Both the position numbers and the translations under genes were made by a program. Below, one piece after another: positions 45,528 to 52,799 of a stretch of 52,799 nucleotides of DNA (position 1 is its first letter; every line of letters begins with the position of its first letter). The stretch spans positions 1 to 52,799 of the forward strand of contig NZ_CAJHOF010000014.1 in assembly GCF_905120465.1 (NCBI RefSeq). Reading direction: 5' to 3'. The notes beneath the pieces are model-generated. The model was not told the DNA's origin. It did no database searches and worked only from the letters and a program-made list of their open reading frames with translations. This stretch comes from Campylobacter majalis. Its GTDB lineage: Bacteria > Campylobacterota > Campylobacteria > Campylobacterales > Campylobacteraceae.

Positions 45528-46922
45528 ATGCAAACTCACAACAAAGCAAATACCGCGATAGATTTGCTATCTACAAGCAAAAAGCAAACCCCAAAAAAAG
45601 GCAACTCTAGCAATAACGGCGAGTTTTTAAATATGGTTTTAAGCGTAGCTAGTGAGAAATCAAATAGCGGCAAAAGCATAACTGAAAAAGAGATTAAAGA
45701 TATAGTAAAATCGGTAAGTATGCAAAGTGAATCTCTAAAAAAAGCACAAAGTGATGCAAGTGCAAAAATCGCAAATGAGATCGTTTCAAAACTAGATGAC
45801 GCAACCAAAAATGAGCTGTATGAAAATGCAAATTTTATGCAGCTTTTGCAAGTTTTAGAAATTTTAAATGGCGGCGAACAGGTTAGTAAATTTCCAAACT
45901 TCACAGATAAAATTGCGAATTTCTTATCAAACGTAAATAACGTAGTTCAACTAAGCGAAGTAAAAAGCGTAAGTGAGTTGATTGATTTAGCAAAAGAGTT
46001 TGATTTGGGGCTAGAAAACATCACTATAACGCAAGAAGATGTTGAAAATTTAGGCAAAATGTTTAAAAATTTAGGCAAAAATGAATTTTTTACACCAGTC
46101 ATGCCTGAGGCTAAAATCCTATCAAACGAGCTAAAAATACAAGTTGAAACGATAATCTCGGCACAAAATGAGAGTGAAGAAGAGCCATTAAATTTAAATA
46201 ATTTATTAAAAGAGATATCAAAACCTCAAAACAATGAAAAAGTTGCCACACAGATAAAACCACAAATCAAACAAGAACCAACACAAAGTGCAACAGATTT
46301 GATTGTCGATACAAACGAGAACGCAGATGAAAACACAAAGCCAATACAGGTAAAAACCAATCTCTTGCAACCAAAAGAGCAAAAGATAAATTTGCAATCT
46401 TTGCTATATCCAGAACGTGAAAAAGCACAAAATTTAACCCAACAATCAGAGCCCAAAACAGATGAAAACGAGCTAAATTTGCTTGTTCGAGATATTGCTA
46501 AAAACGCACAGTCTCAAGTGCTAAACAAAACAGCCGTGCGTGAAACTCTAAGTAATTTTTCTCAAAATTTAGCCGATCAAATTGCAAACTATAAAGCCCC
46601 TTTTACTAGATTTAACATTACGCTAAATCCGCTAAATTTAGGCGAAGTTGAGATAACCATGCTAAATCGTGGTAATAACTTGCATATAAATTTTAACTCA
46701 ACCACAACAACGATGAATTTATTCTTACAAAATCAAGCTGAGTTTAAAAATAGCCTTGTAAATATGGGCTTTACCGAGCTTGAGATGAACTTCTCAGATC
46801 AAAGCCAAAAACAAGAGCAAGGTCGCAAAACATACCAAAATAACGCAAAAAGCAACATATTAAGTGATGAGCAAAATGAAGAAATGGCAAGTTTAGAGCT
46901 TGTGATTCCAAGATATATATAG
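45528..46922 (+). CDS. fliK: flagellar hook-length control protein FliK
   Basis: Exported ruler that sets hook length and switches the export gate. The 464-residue protein has a low-complexity polar N-terminal and middle part and the conserved C-terminal domain from ~350 (FNITLNPLNLGEVEITMLNR, then a LHINF and FLQNQAEFKNSLVNMGF run). An AAAGGATTTG site precedes the ATG. First gene of the hook operon. Confidence 0.88.
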   Translation: MQTHNKANTAIDLLSTSKKQTPKKGNSSNNGEFLNMVLSVASEKSNSGKSITEKEIKDIVKSVSMQSESLKKAQSDASAKIANEIVSKLDDATKNELYENANFMQLLQVLEILNGGEQVSKFPNFTDKIANFLSNVNNVVQLSEVKSVSELIDLAKEFDLGLENITITQEDVENLGKMFKNLGKNEFFTPVMPEAKILSNELKIQVETIISAQNESEEEPLNLNNLLKEISKPQNNEKVATQIKPQIKQEPTQSATDLIVDTNENADENTKPIQVKTNLLQPKEQKINLQSLLYPEREKAQNLTQQSEPKTDENELNLLVRDIAKNAQSQVLNKTAVRETLSNFSQNLADQIANYKAPFTRFNITLNPLNLGEVEITMLNRGNNLHINFNSTTTTMNLFLQNQAEFKNSLVNMGFTELEMNFSDQSQKQEQGRKTYQNNAKSNILSDEQNEEMASLELVIPRYI

Positions 46923-46974
46923 TGGAACTAAAATTGCTTATTAACACAATAAAGCTAAAATAAAAGGATAAAAA

Positions 46975-47910
46975 ATGGCAAATATAGTTGATTCTGCTAC
47001 CCAATTTACAGCTGATAAACTGGCTTCACAAAAGGCCAAATCAAAAAGTGACGCAGCTGGTGTAACCAACCCAAACGCACAGCTTGATAAAGATGCATTT
47101 ATGAAACTTTTACTAACTGAGCTTCAATACCAAGACCCAACAAGCCCAATGGATACCGAAAAAATGCTAACACAAACAAGCCAACTAGCAACATTAGAAA
47201 TGCAGCAAAATACAAACGACACAATGAAAACTCTAGTGCAACAGCTAAAAACAACAGGCTCAATGTATGCACTATCATCACTTGGTAAAATGGCAACCTT
47301 AAACACAAATACAATAAGCGTTAAAGATGATACCATAAGCCTTGATGTGCCAATGTATTTTAAAAATAGTGCCGTAACAGGTATGCTTGAAATTTTAGAT
47401 AGCACAAACAATGTCGTAAGGACAGTAAATTTAGAAAATATAAGCTCAGGCACACAAACGCTAAAATGGGATTTGCTAAATGACAATGGTGTGAGAGTAA
47501 ATAATGGCGGATATACAGTGCGTGCAACATATCTAGACGAAAATGGCAAAACAAACACAACAACGCTTGGCACATATCCTGTTGAGGCGGTTAAATTTGT
47601 CGATGGTAAAGCCATGGTTAAAATTGCTGGAGAGTATAGATCAACTGACGATATAGCTGAGTTTTATGACAATCCACAAAACGTAATCATACAGTCTCAA
47701 AATGCACCACAAACTAGCACAAACAACGATACAAATAAGCCAAGCGACAACTCATCAAACACAAATACATCTAATAATAGCACAAATGTAAATATACCAA
47801 AAGATGTATTAGAAGCTATGACTGACGCTATCTTGCACGAGACAAACAACAATATCTCGATAGAAGAAGCAAGGCAAAGAGCATATGAAAAACTAACAAA
47901 TCAAGGATAA
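46975..47910 (+). CDS. flgD: flagellar hook-cap protein FlgD
   Basis: Forms the cap under which hook subunits polymerise. The N-terminal motif LDKDAFMKLLLTELQYQDP (38-56) is characteristic; a central FlgD Ig/Tudor region (~130-215) has GTQTLKWDLLNDNG. The C-terminal ~90 residues are Asn/Ser/Thr-rich and poorly conserved, longer than E. coli FlgD. An AAAGGAT site precedes the ATG; it lies 52 bases after fliK and 5 before flgE. Confidence 0.94.
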   Translation: MANIVDSATQFTADKLASQKAKSKSDAAGVTNPNAQLDKDAFMKLLLTELQYQDPTSPMDTEKMLTQTSQLATLEMQQNTNDTMKTLVQQLKTTGSMYALSSLGKMATLNTNTISVKDDTISLDVPMYFKNSAVTGMLEILDSTNNVVRTVNLENISSGTQTLKWDLLNDNGVRVNNGGYTVRATYLDENGKTNTTTLGTYPVEAVKFVDGKAMVKIAGEYRSTDDIAEFYDNPQNVIIQSQNAPQTSTNNDTNKPSDNSSNTNTSNNSTNVNIPKDVLEAMTDAILHETNNNISIEEARQRAYEKLTNQG

Positions 47911-47915
47911 TTGCT

Positions 47916-49508
47916 ATGATGAGAGGATTTTACAACGGCATAAGTGGCGTAAAAACACAAAGTTTTAGCATGGATGTTGTCTCAAACAACATCTCAAACG
48001 TCAATACTGTCGGCTTTAAATCATCGCGTCCTGAGTTTGCAAGTATATTTTATCAGACAAATATAGCTGCTGGTAACAATCCTACAACAGATCAAGTCGG
48101 ACTTGGTGCTAGAGCTCAAACAACTGCACTAAATATGAATATGGGTAGCTTTGTAAATACAGATAATAAGTTTGATTTTGCAATACAGGGAAATGGCTAT
48201 TTTGCTGTCACAGATAGCTATGGTGCTACATATTATACTAGAAATGGCGGTTTTGATATAGATGCGGCCGGAAATTTAGTAGATATAAATGGGCGTTTTG
48301 TGCAAGGCACTATAAATCCAATCTCGCCAATCACACCAACAAATACGGCAATGGCGACTTATGGAAGCAAAACGGCACAAGCCTTTACGCTAAATCAAAT
48401 AAACTCACTAGAACTAGCAAACGAAAATGAACAACAAAACATCGTTTTGCCACATTTTTTATATCAGCCAGCAAATCCAACAAAAAATGTAGATATCAGG
48501 GGCAATCTAGACTCAAGCAAACTAACACAAACGCAATATATAGAGCTAGAAAACACATCATTTAGCCACGAAGTAGATGAGAATGCAAAGACAATCAAGC
48601 TAAGTGGCAATGTAAAAAATAGCCAAAATGTGCTTGAATATAAAGCCGGTGATAGCGTGGTTGTAAAAGTCACAAGTGGGGATAAATTTAGCGAAATAAC
48701 CACTCAAATAGATGGCGATGGTAATTGGCAAATAGATGATTATGCACTAAGATACATGGATGTATCAAATCTAGCAGTGACTTCAACACTAATTACACAA
48801 CAAGAAGTTGCAAATAAACAAAAGATGAGCACAGATTTATTTACTGCAAATGGAACAAAAAATCTACTTACACTAGAATATACAAAACAACTTCCACAAG
48901 CTAAAGACTCAACCACTTGGGATTTAGTGGCAACCATAACAGATGCAAACGGCAATATTGTTGCTAAAAATGAGGGCGTTATGACATTTGGACCAAATGC
49001 AACACTTATAAGCTCAACTATAACAAGTGTTGGTGGGGTAAATTTAAACTTTGGCAAGGTAGCACCAGATGGTACTAGCACAGGGCTTGTAAGCTCAAAT
49101 CAAACCGCAAGAAGCGAAATTAAACGCGACGGATATGCAGAGGGCATTTTAAAAAGCTACGAAACAACTGATAATGGGGTAATTTTAGCAAATTTTAATA
49201 ACGGTATGATGTTTCCTATCGCAAGAGTTGCACTCTATCACTTTCAAAACGAGCAGGGACTAGCAAAAATGGGCGATAACGTATATACCAAAACACCAAA
49301 TTCTGGTGAGCCGTTTTTTTATAGAAACGACAACAACGAAATAATACTGGGTGCTAGTATAGTCTCAAATCGCCTTGAAAACAGCAATGTGGATTTAGGT
49401 GATGAATTTACGCAGATGATCGTAACACAAAAAGCTTACGACGCTAGTGCAAAATCAATCACAACAAGCGATGAGATGATACAAACCGCCATCAATATGA
49501 AACAATAA
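47916..49508 (+). CDS. flgE: flagellar hook protein FlgE
   Basis: Structural subunit of the hook. The 530-residue protein begins MMRGFYNGISGVKTQSF and contains SNNISNVNTVGFK near 25-37, the axial-protein signature, and ends with the helical DASAKSITTSDEMIQTAINM. The middle domains (~150-420) are strand-rich and variable. Its length is somewhat below those of some Campylobacter hooks. An AAGGATAATTG site precedes the ATG at the end of flgD. Confidence 0.95.
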   Translation: MMRGFYNGISGVKTQSFSMDVVSNNISNVNTVGFKSSRPEFASIFYQTNIAAGNNPTTDQVGLGARAQTTALNMNMGSFVNTDNKFDFAIQGNGYFAVTDSYGATYYTRNGGFDIDAAGNLVDINGRFVQGTINPISPITPTNTAMATYGSKTAQAFTLNQINSLELANENEQQNIVLPHFLYQPANPTKNVDIRGNLDSSKLTQTQYIELENTSFSHEVDENAKTIKLSGNVKNSQNVLEYKAGDSVVVKVTSGDKFSEITTQIDGDGNWQIDDYALRYMDVSNLAVTSTLITQQEVANKQKMSTDLFTANGTKNLLTLEYTKQLPQAKDSTTWDLVATITDANGNIVAKNEGVMTFGPNATLISSTITSVGGVNLNFGKVAPDGTSTGLVSSNQTARSEIKRDGYAEGILKSYETTDNGVILANFNNGMMFPIARVALYHFQNEQGLAKMGDNVYTKTPNSGEPFFYRNDNNEIILGASIVSNRLENSNVDLGDEFTQMIVTQKAYDASAKSITTSDEMIQTAINMKQ

Positions 49509-49513
49509 TTATT

Positions 49514-49536
49514 TAGTCAAGCAAGATACTTGGCTA
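49514..49536 (+). terminator. terminator of the hook operon
   Basis: Arms TAGTCAAG and CTTGGCTA (one G-T wobble) around a seven-base loop, followed by AATTTTACTT, five bases after flgE. Confidence 0.6.
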
Positions 49537-49557
49537 AATTTTACTTAAAGCATAACT

Positions 49558-49583
49558 TAAAATTTACACATGTGTAAATTTTA
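49558..49583. other. 26-base perfect palindrome
   Basis: Centre at 49570/49571 (ACACA|TGTGT), flanked by AAAATTT and AAATTTT arms. It lies between the hook terminator and the metal operon. Could be an operator or a terminator; not explained by neighbouring genes. Confidence 0.45.
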
Positions 49584-49660
49584 CAATTCCAAAATAGACT
49601 ATTTTAATCAAAAAATACAATAAAGCACTAAAATTTAGTAAAGTTTAAAAATTTATCCAT

Positions 49661-49666
49661 TATAAT
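49661..49666 (+). promoter_or_regulatory. -10 box of the metal-resistance operon
   Basis: TATAAT directly upstream of the operator at 49672-49695, so repressor bound there would cover the start of transcription. Confidence 0.5.
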
Positions 49667-49671
49667 TACAA

Positions 49672-49695
49672 ACATATGAGCATATATTCATATGT
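49672..49695. promoter_or_regulatory. ArsR/SmtB-type operator
   Basis: A symmetric site with arms ACATATGA and TCATATGT whose core is TGAGCATATATTCA (49677-49690). This follows the SmtB/CadC-type half-site pattern TGAnCA..TATTCA. It lies 58 bases before the repressor gene and next to its -10 box, so it is the probable self-regulation site. Confidence 0.75.
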
Positions 49696-49753
49696 AAAAA
49701 TATTTTAATTGTGTAAGACCAAACATAAACATACCAACACAAAAAGGACAAAA

Positions 49754-50116
49754 ATGAGTGACAATTTAGAAGTTTGCGAGATAGATTGCATACATGATGA
49801 AATTTTATCAACCGTAAAATCTGAAATGCCAGATGATGAAAGCTTGATAAATTTAGCCGATTTTTTTAAAAATTTTGGCGACACTACAAGAGTTAAAATT
49901 TTATGGGCTTTAAGCGTATCGCAGATGTGTGTATGCGATATAGCCGTGCTTTTAAACATGTCTCAATCATCTATCTCGCATCAATTAAGAGTGCTAAAAT
50001 CAAACAAAATAGTAAAAAATCGTCGTGATGGCAAAATAGTTTATTACTCACTAACAGATGAGCATATAACGCAAATTTTCAAACAAGGTTTAAGTCACAT
50101 AAGGGAGCAAAAATGA
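49754..50116 (+). CDS. cadC: metal-sensing ArsR-family repressor, CadC-like
   Basis: Releases DNA when it binds a soft metal such as Cd, Pb or Zn. The 120-residue protein (start at 49754, after AAAAAGGACA) has Cys8 and Cys12 in VCEIDCIHD and Cys59 and Cys61 in QMCVCDIA: the four-cysteine CadC pattern. The winged helix follows (LLNMSQSSISHQLRVLKS). A 5' longer frame from 49709 lacks a good ribosome site. The gene overlaps the next by four bases (ATGA). Confidence 0.9.
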   Translation: MSDNLEVCEIDCIHDEILSTVKSEMPDDESLINLADFFKNFGDTTRVKILWALSVSQMCVCDIAVLLNMSQSSISHQLRVLKSNKIVKNRRDGKIVYYSLTDEHITQIFKQGLSHIREQK

Positions 50117-50331
50117 GAAAAAAATATGAAATTTCAGGCATGTGTTGTGCCAATTGTGCTAGTAAAATCGAAGAAAGCATAGCCAAGATTAAAGGGGTAA
50201 ATGAAGTAAGTATCAGCCATATGAATGGGAAAATTTTACTTGATTTTGACGAAAGCAAAGCAGATGAAATTTTAACAGCTTCTCAAAAAGCAATGAGCAA
50301 AATAGAGCCAGATATGAAAATTTTAATCTAA
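50113..50331 (+). CDS. HMA-domain metallochaperone
   Basis: A 72-residue ferredoxin-like metal-binding domain with the motif GMCCANCASKIEESI (residues ~9-23); the extra Cys beside CxxC suggests soft divalent metal. Such domains are usually fused to the N-terminus of the ATPase; here it is a separate gene between repressor and pump, and the pump itself has no HMA domain. It overlaps the repressor stop by four bases and lies 11 bases before the ATPase. Confidence 0.9.
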   Translation: MRKKYEISGMCCANCASKIEESIAKIKGVNEVSISHMNGKILLDFDESKADEILTASQKAMSKIEPDMKILI

Positions 50332-50341
50332 AAGGCAATGA

Positions 50342-52150
50342 ATGCACATAGACAAAAAAGAGCTAAGTATTATAGCTACAAGCTTTGCGTTTGTAACTAT
50401 AAGCTATCTTGTAAGCAATCAAACAAATAAAACAATCATTTTAGCTATGGCCTTGATAATTGCAGGGCATGAGATAATACTTAAGGCTTATAAGAGCCTA
50501 AAAAATAAGCTTAGTTTGGATGAAAATTTTCTAATGAGTATCGCTAGTATAGCAGCATTTAGCATAGGCGAGATGGTTGAAGCAGTGGCTATTTTGCTAT
50601 TTTATAGAGTTGGCGAGGCGTTTGAAAACTACTCTGTAAAACGCTCAAGAAAATCAGTCTCACAGCTTATGGATTTAGCACCAAACTATGCAAATGTAAA
50701 ACGTGAAGACAAAGTCATTAAAGTAAATCCAAGCGAAGTAAAAATAGGCGAAACGATACTAATAAAACCGGGCGAAAAGGTACCAATTGATGGCGTAATA
50801 ACAAGTGGCGAAACCATGCTAAACACAGCCTCAATAAATGGCGAACCTGTGCCACTTGAAGTTGGTGTGGGCGATAAAATCGTAAGCGGATACATCAACA
50901 TAAATGCTTTAATTGAAGTAAAAACTACAAAAGATTACGAAAACTCAACCGCCACTCAAATCCTAGAAATGGTCGAAAATGCCACATTTAAAAAATCAAA
51001 AAGCGAGAGATTTATCACAAAATTTGCGCGTATTTACACACCGATAGTTGTTGGATTTGCTTTTTGTTTGGCGTTTGTCGCTCCATTTTTGTTTAATGGC
51101 GATTTTAGCCAATGGCTTGAACGTGCAATTATATTTTTAGTGGTTTCTTGCCCTTGTGCCTTGGTTGTATCAGTGCCACTTAGCTTTTTTGGTGGCATAG
51201 GCGGAGCTAGCAAAAATGGAATTTTAATAAAAGGTAGTAACTATATCGAAGCACTATCAAAAGTAAAATCAATAGCATTTGATAAAACAGGCACAATTAG
51301 CAAAGGCGAACTTGTCATAGACAAGATAGTTGCACTAAACGGTCACGATAAAAATGAAATTTTATCTTTTGCAGCATTAGCAGAAAAAAACAGCATTCAT
51401 CCAATTGCATTATCATTAAACAAGGCTTATAAAAACGATAAAAAGGCTAAAATTTCAAATGTTATAGAAAGTGCTGGACTTGGCGTAAGTGCAGTTATAA
51501 ACGAACATAAAATAAAAGTTGGTAGTGCGAAATTTTTACAAGAATTTAATCCACAAAACATTGATAAAACCGCCATTCATGTCGCTATAAACAACAAATA
51601 CGCTGGATATATCACACTAAAAGACGAACTAAGAAGCGAGAGTAGGGAGTGCATAAAGTGGCTAACAAATGCTGGGATTACCACCGCCTTAATCACAGGC
51701 GATAAGAAAAATACAGCTTTACAAGTTGGCAAATCAATTGGTATTGATAGGGTGCATTATGAGTTGTTACCAAATGAGAAAGTAAGCACACTAGAAGCCA
51801 TCATGGATAAAACAGATGGCACAACAGCATATGTAGGCGACGGCATAAACGATGCTCCAGTCATTGCTAGAGCTGACGTTGGCATAGCAATGCTAGGCTC
51901 AGATGCAGCCATACAAACGGCAGACATAGTGCTAATGCATAATAATCTAGCAAAGCTAACAACTGCTATAAAAATCGCCAAAAAAACCATCGCAATAGCT
52001 AAATTTAACATCGCTTTTAGCATTGGCTTTAAGCTTGGAGTGCTTATTTTGGCAATTTTTGGATATGCAAATATACCACTTGCGATATTTGCCGATGTTG
52101 GTGTAACAATCATAGCTATATTAAATGCGTTTAGAGCTTTTAAAATCTAG
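50342..52150 (+). CDS. cadA: P1B-type (CadA/ZntA-like) heavy-metal ATPase
   Basis: Exports Zn, Cd or Pb across the inner membrane. The 602-residue protein has membrane helices around residues 10-90, 225-300 and 560-600; the metal site SCPCALVVSVP (269-279); phosphorylation motif DKTGT with Asp314; the HP motif in SIHPIALSL; and GDGINDAP. An oddity is NGE at 166-168 (SINGEPVP) where the actuator domain normally has TGE. It lacks an HMA domain, supplied by the previous gene. The DNA start at 50342 is ATG with AAAAGGC. Confidence 0.93.
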   Translation: MHIDKKELSIIATSFAFVTISYLVSNQTNKTIILAMALIIAGHEIILKAYKSLKNKLSLDENFLMSIASIAAFSIGEMVEAVAILLFYRVGEAFENYSVKRSRKSVSQLMDLAPNYANVKREDKVIKVNPSEVKIGETILIKPGEKVPIDGVITSGETMLNTASINGEPVPLEVGVGDKIVSGYININALIEVKTTKDYENSTATQILEMVENATFKKSKSERFITKFARIYTPIVVGFAFCLAFVAPFLFNGDFSQWLERAIIFLVVSCPCALVVSVPLSFFGGIGGASKNGILIKGSNYIEALSKVKSIAFDKTGTISKGELVIDKIVALNGHDKNEILSFAALAEKNSIHPIALSLNKAYKNDKKAKISNVIESAGLGVSAVINEHKIKVGSAKFLQEFNPQNIDKTAIHVAINNKYAGYITLKDELRSESRECIKWLTNAGITTALITGDKKNTALQVGKSIGIDRVHYELLPNEKVSTLEAIMDKTDGTTAYVGDGINDAPVIARADVGIAMLGSDAAIQTADIVLMHNNLAKLTTAIKIAKKTIAIAKFNIAFSIGFKLGVLILAIFGYANIPLAIFADVGVTIIAILNAFRAFKI

Positions 52151-52305
52151 TGTTTTGAGAAAAAAGGAAAAGGGTTGCAAATTTGATATCAAAGGCACAA
52201 AATGGCAGTATAAAAAGCATAAATGTTGCATACTATAGATTTATCTAAGCCAAATTTCACAACTCATTATGTAAAATATTAATATTCATTTACTCAAGGA
52301 TTTTA

Positions 52306-52799
52306 ATGCCAAAATTTCTCTCTTTATTATTGTTTGTTATTTTATCTGTATATGCAGATGAATTAAACATCTTACAAAGAGAGTTTAAAAACGAACAAAC
52401 AAGACTAAAAGAGCTTCAAGATAACACTCCTAAATCAAATATAAGCCTTCAAAGTAGCTTTAGTGATACACAAAGTAAAATCATTCAAGGCGAGATGCCT
52501 TGCTTTGAGATAGATACTATAACACTTGATGATAAGGGCAATAGCAAATTTCAAACCTACCTAGCAGATGCTTTAAACAAAGTAGGCTTTAAAAGTGGCG
52601 AGTGTCTAGGACAAAAGAGCATAAACGCTATAATCTTAGCCATCAATAACGAAATAATCCTTAATGGTTATATCACAAGTCTAGTAAGCATAAAACCCCT
52701 TAATCTAAAATCAAGAAAGATTAACTTAGATCTAAACCTAGGGGTCATAGATAAAATTTCAATCAACAATGATGATAACCAAAGACACAGAGCTATGCT
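52306..52799 (+). CDS. partial TpsB outer-membrane transporter (ShlB/FhaC/HecB family)
   Basis: ATG at 52306 after AAGGA opens a frame that runs off the right end. It begins with a signal peptide MPKFLSLLLFVILSVYADEL, then a helical linker (LQREFKNEQTRLKELQDN) and a first POTRA-like domain starting PCFEIDTITLD, with a Cys pair in MPCF and GECLG. This is the layout of two-partner secretion transporters, which thread a large adhesin or hemolysin (TpsA) through the outer membrane. No partner gene is visible; it should lie to the right. The gene is 156 bases after cadA. Confidence 0.8.
   Translation, partial: MPKFLSLLLFVILSVYADELNILQREFKNEQTRLKELQDNTPKSNISLQSSFSDTQSKIIQGEMPCFEIDTITLDDKGNSKFQTYLADALNKVGFKSGECLGQKSINAIILAINNEIILNGYITSLVSIKPLNLKSRKINLDLNLGVIDKISINNDDNQRHRAM

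Overview
The window looks like chromosome of a Campylobacter-type epsilonproteobacterium (Campylobacterota). It is AT-rich, with ribosome sites of the AAGGA type. Several gene blocks follow Campylobacter order: rluB / RNase J / ksgA / nucleoside-phosphorylase-like gene / rlmN / tiny membrane protein; pseudouridine synthase / purB / nrdA; lpxB / greA / lpxH / cheV / cheA / cheW / serB; and fliK / flgD / flgE behind a sigma-54 promoter. The species cannot be fixed from the sequence alone.

Layout. 1-850: remains of an AMP-ligase, a small lipoprotein gene and a decayed repeat. 0.8-6 kb (minus strand): a small hypothetical gene, rluB, kdsD, rnj and ksgA. 6-9.9 kb: hisF with a large in-frame insertion, an Asp/Glu racemase, and a decayed second copy of the hisF-tail/racemase unit that is interrupted by a dead Sel1-repeat gene and a small membrane protein gene next to a G9 tract. 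9.9-12 kb: nucleoside phosphorylase-like gene, rlmN and a 33-residue membrane protein. 12-14.4 kb is accessory: a NavAb-like sodium channel behind a PD-(D/E)XK-like protein, then a 19-residue tandem-repeat protein divergent from a small HTH protein with strong palindromes between them. 14.4-23.6 kb: RluA-type synthase, purB and nrdA. Purine and deoxynucleotide metabolism genes here flank a 4.2 kb accessory block that holds a Kiwa-like (KwaA/KwaB) candidate defence pair, a broken DUF486 gene and a pentapeptide-repeat membrane protein.

23.8-32.8 kb: a metallo-beta-lactamase-fold protein, lipid A genes (lpxB, lpxH), greA, argC, the chemotaxis core cheV-cheA-cheW and serB. 32.9-35.7 kb: two unknown genes followed by a run of frameshifted genes, the last resembling the STM3941 family; this looks like a decayed immunity-type array. 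35.7-40.8 kb: a MerR regulator, a three-domain MFS-acyltransferase-acyl-ACP synthetase fusion and an amidohydrolase, with a perfect inverted repeat upstream as the likely operator. 40.8-43.4 kb: a 1.1 kb non-coding stretch and two paralogous pseudopilins. 43.6-49.5 kb: typA and the hook genes. 49.6-52.2 kb: a metal-resistance operon (CadC-like ArsR repressor with its operator, a separate HMA metallochaperone, a P1B ATPase). The right end cuts a TpsB (ShlB/FhaC) two-partner secretion transporter.

The most interesting places are the Kiwa-like pair in the purB operon, the HisF insertion, the channel/nuclease-like pair, the repeat-protein/HTH pair with its operators, the G9 tract, and the pseudogene runs that record recent gene loss. 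All calls are read by eye; no database search was run.
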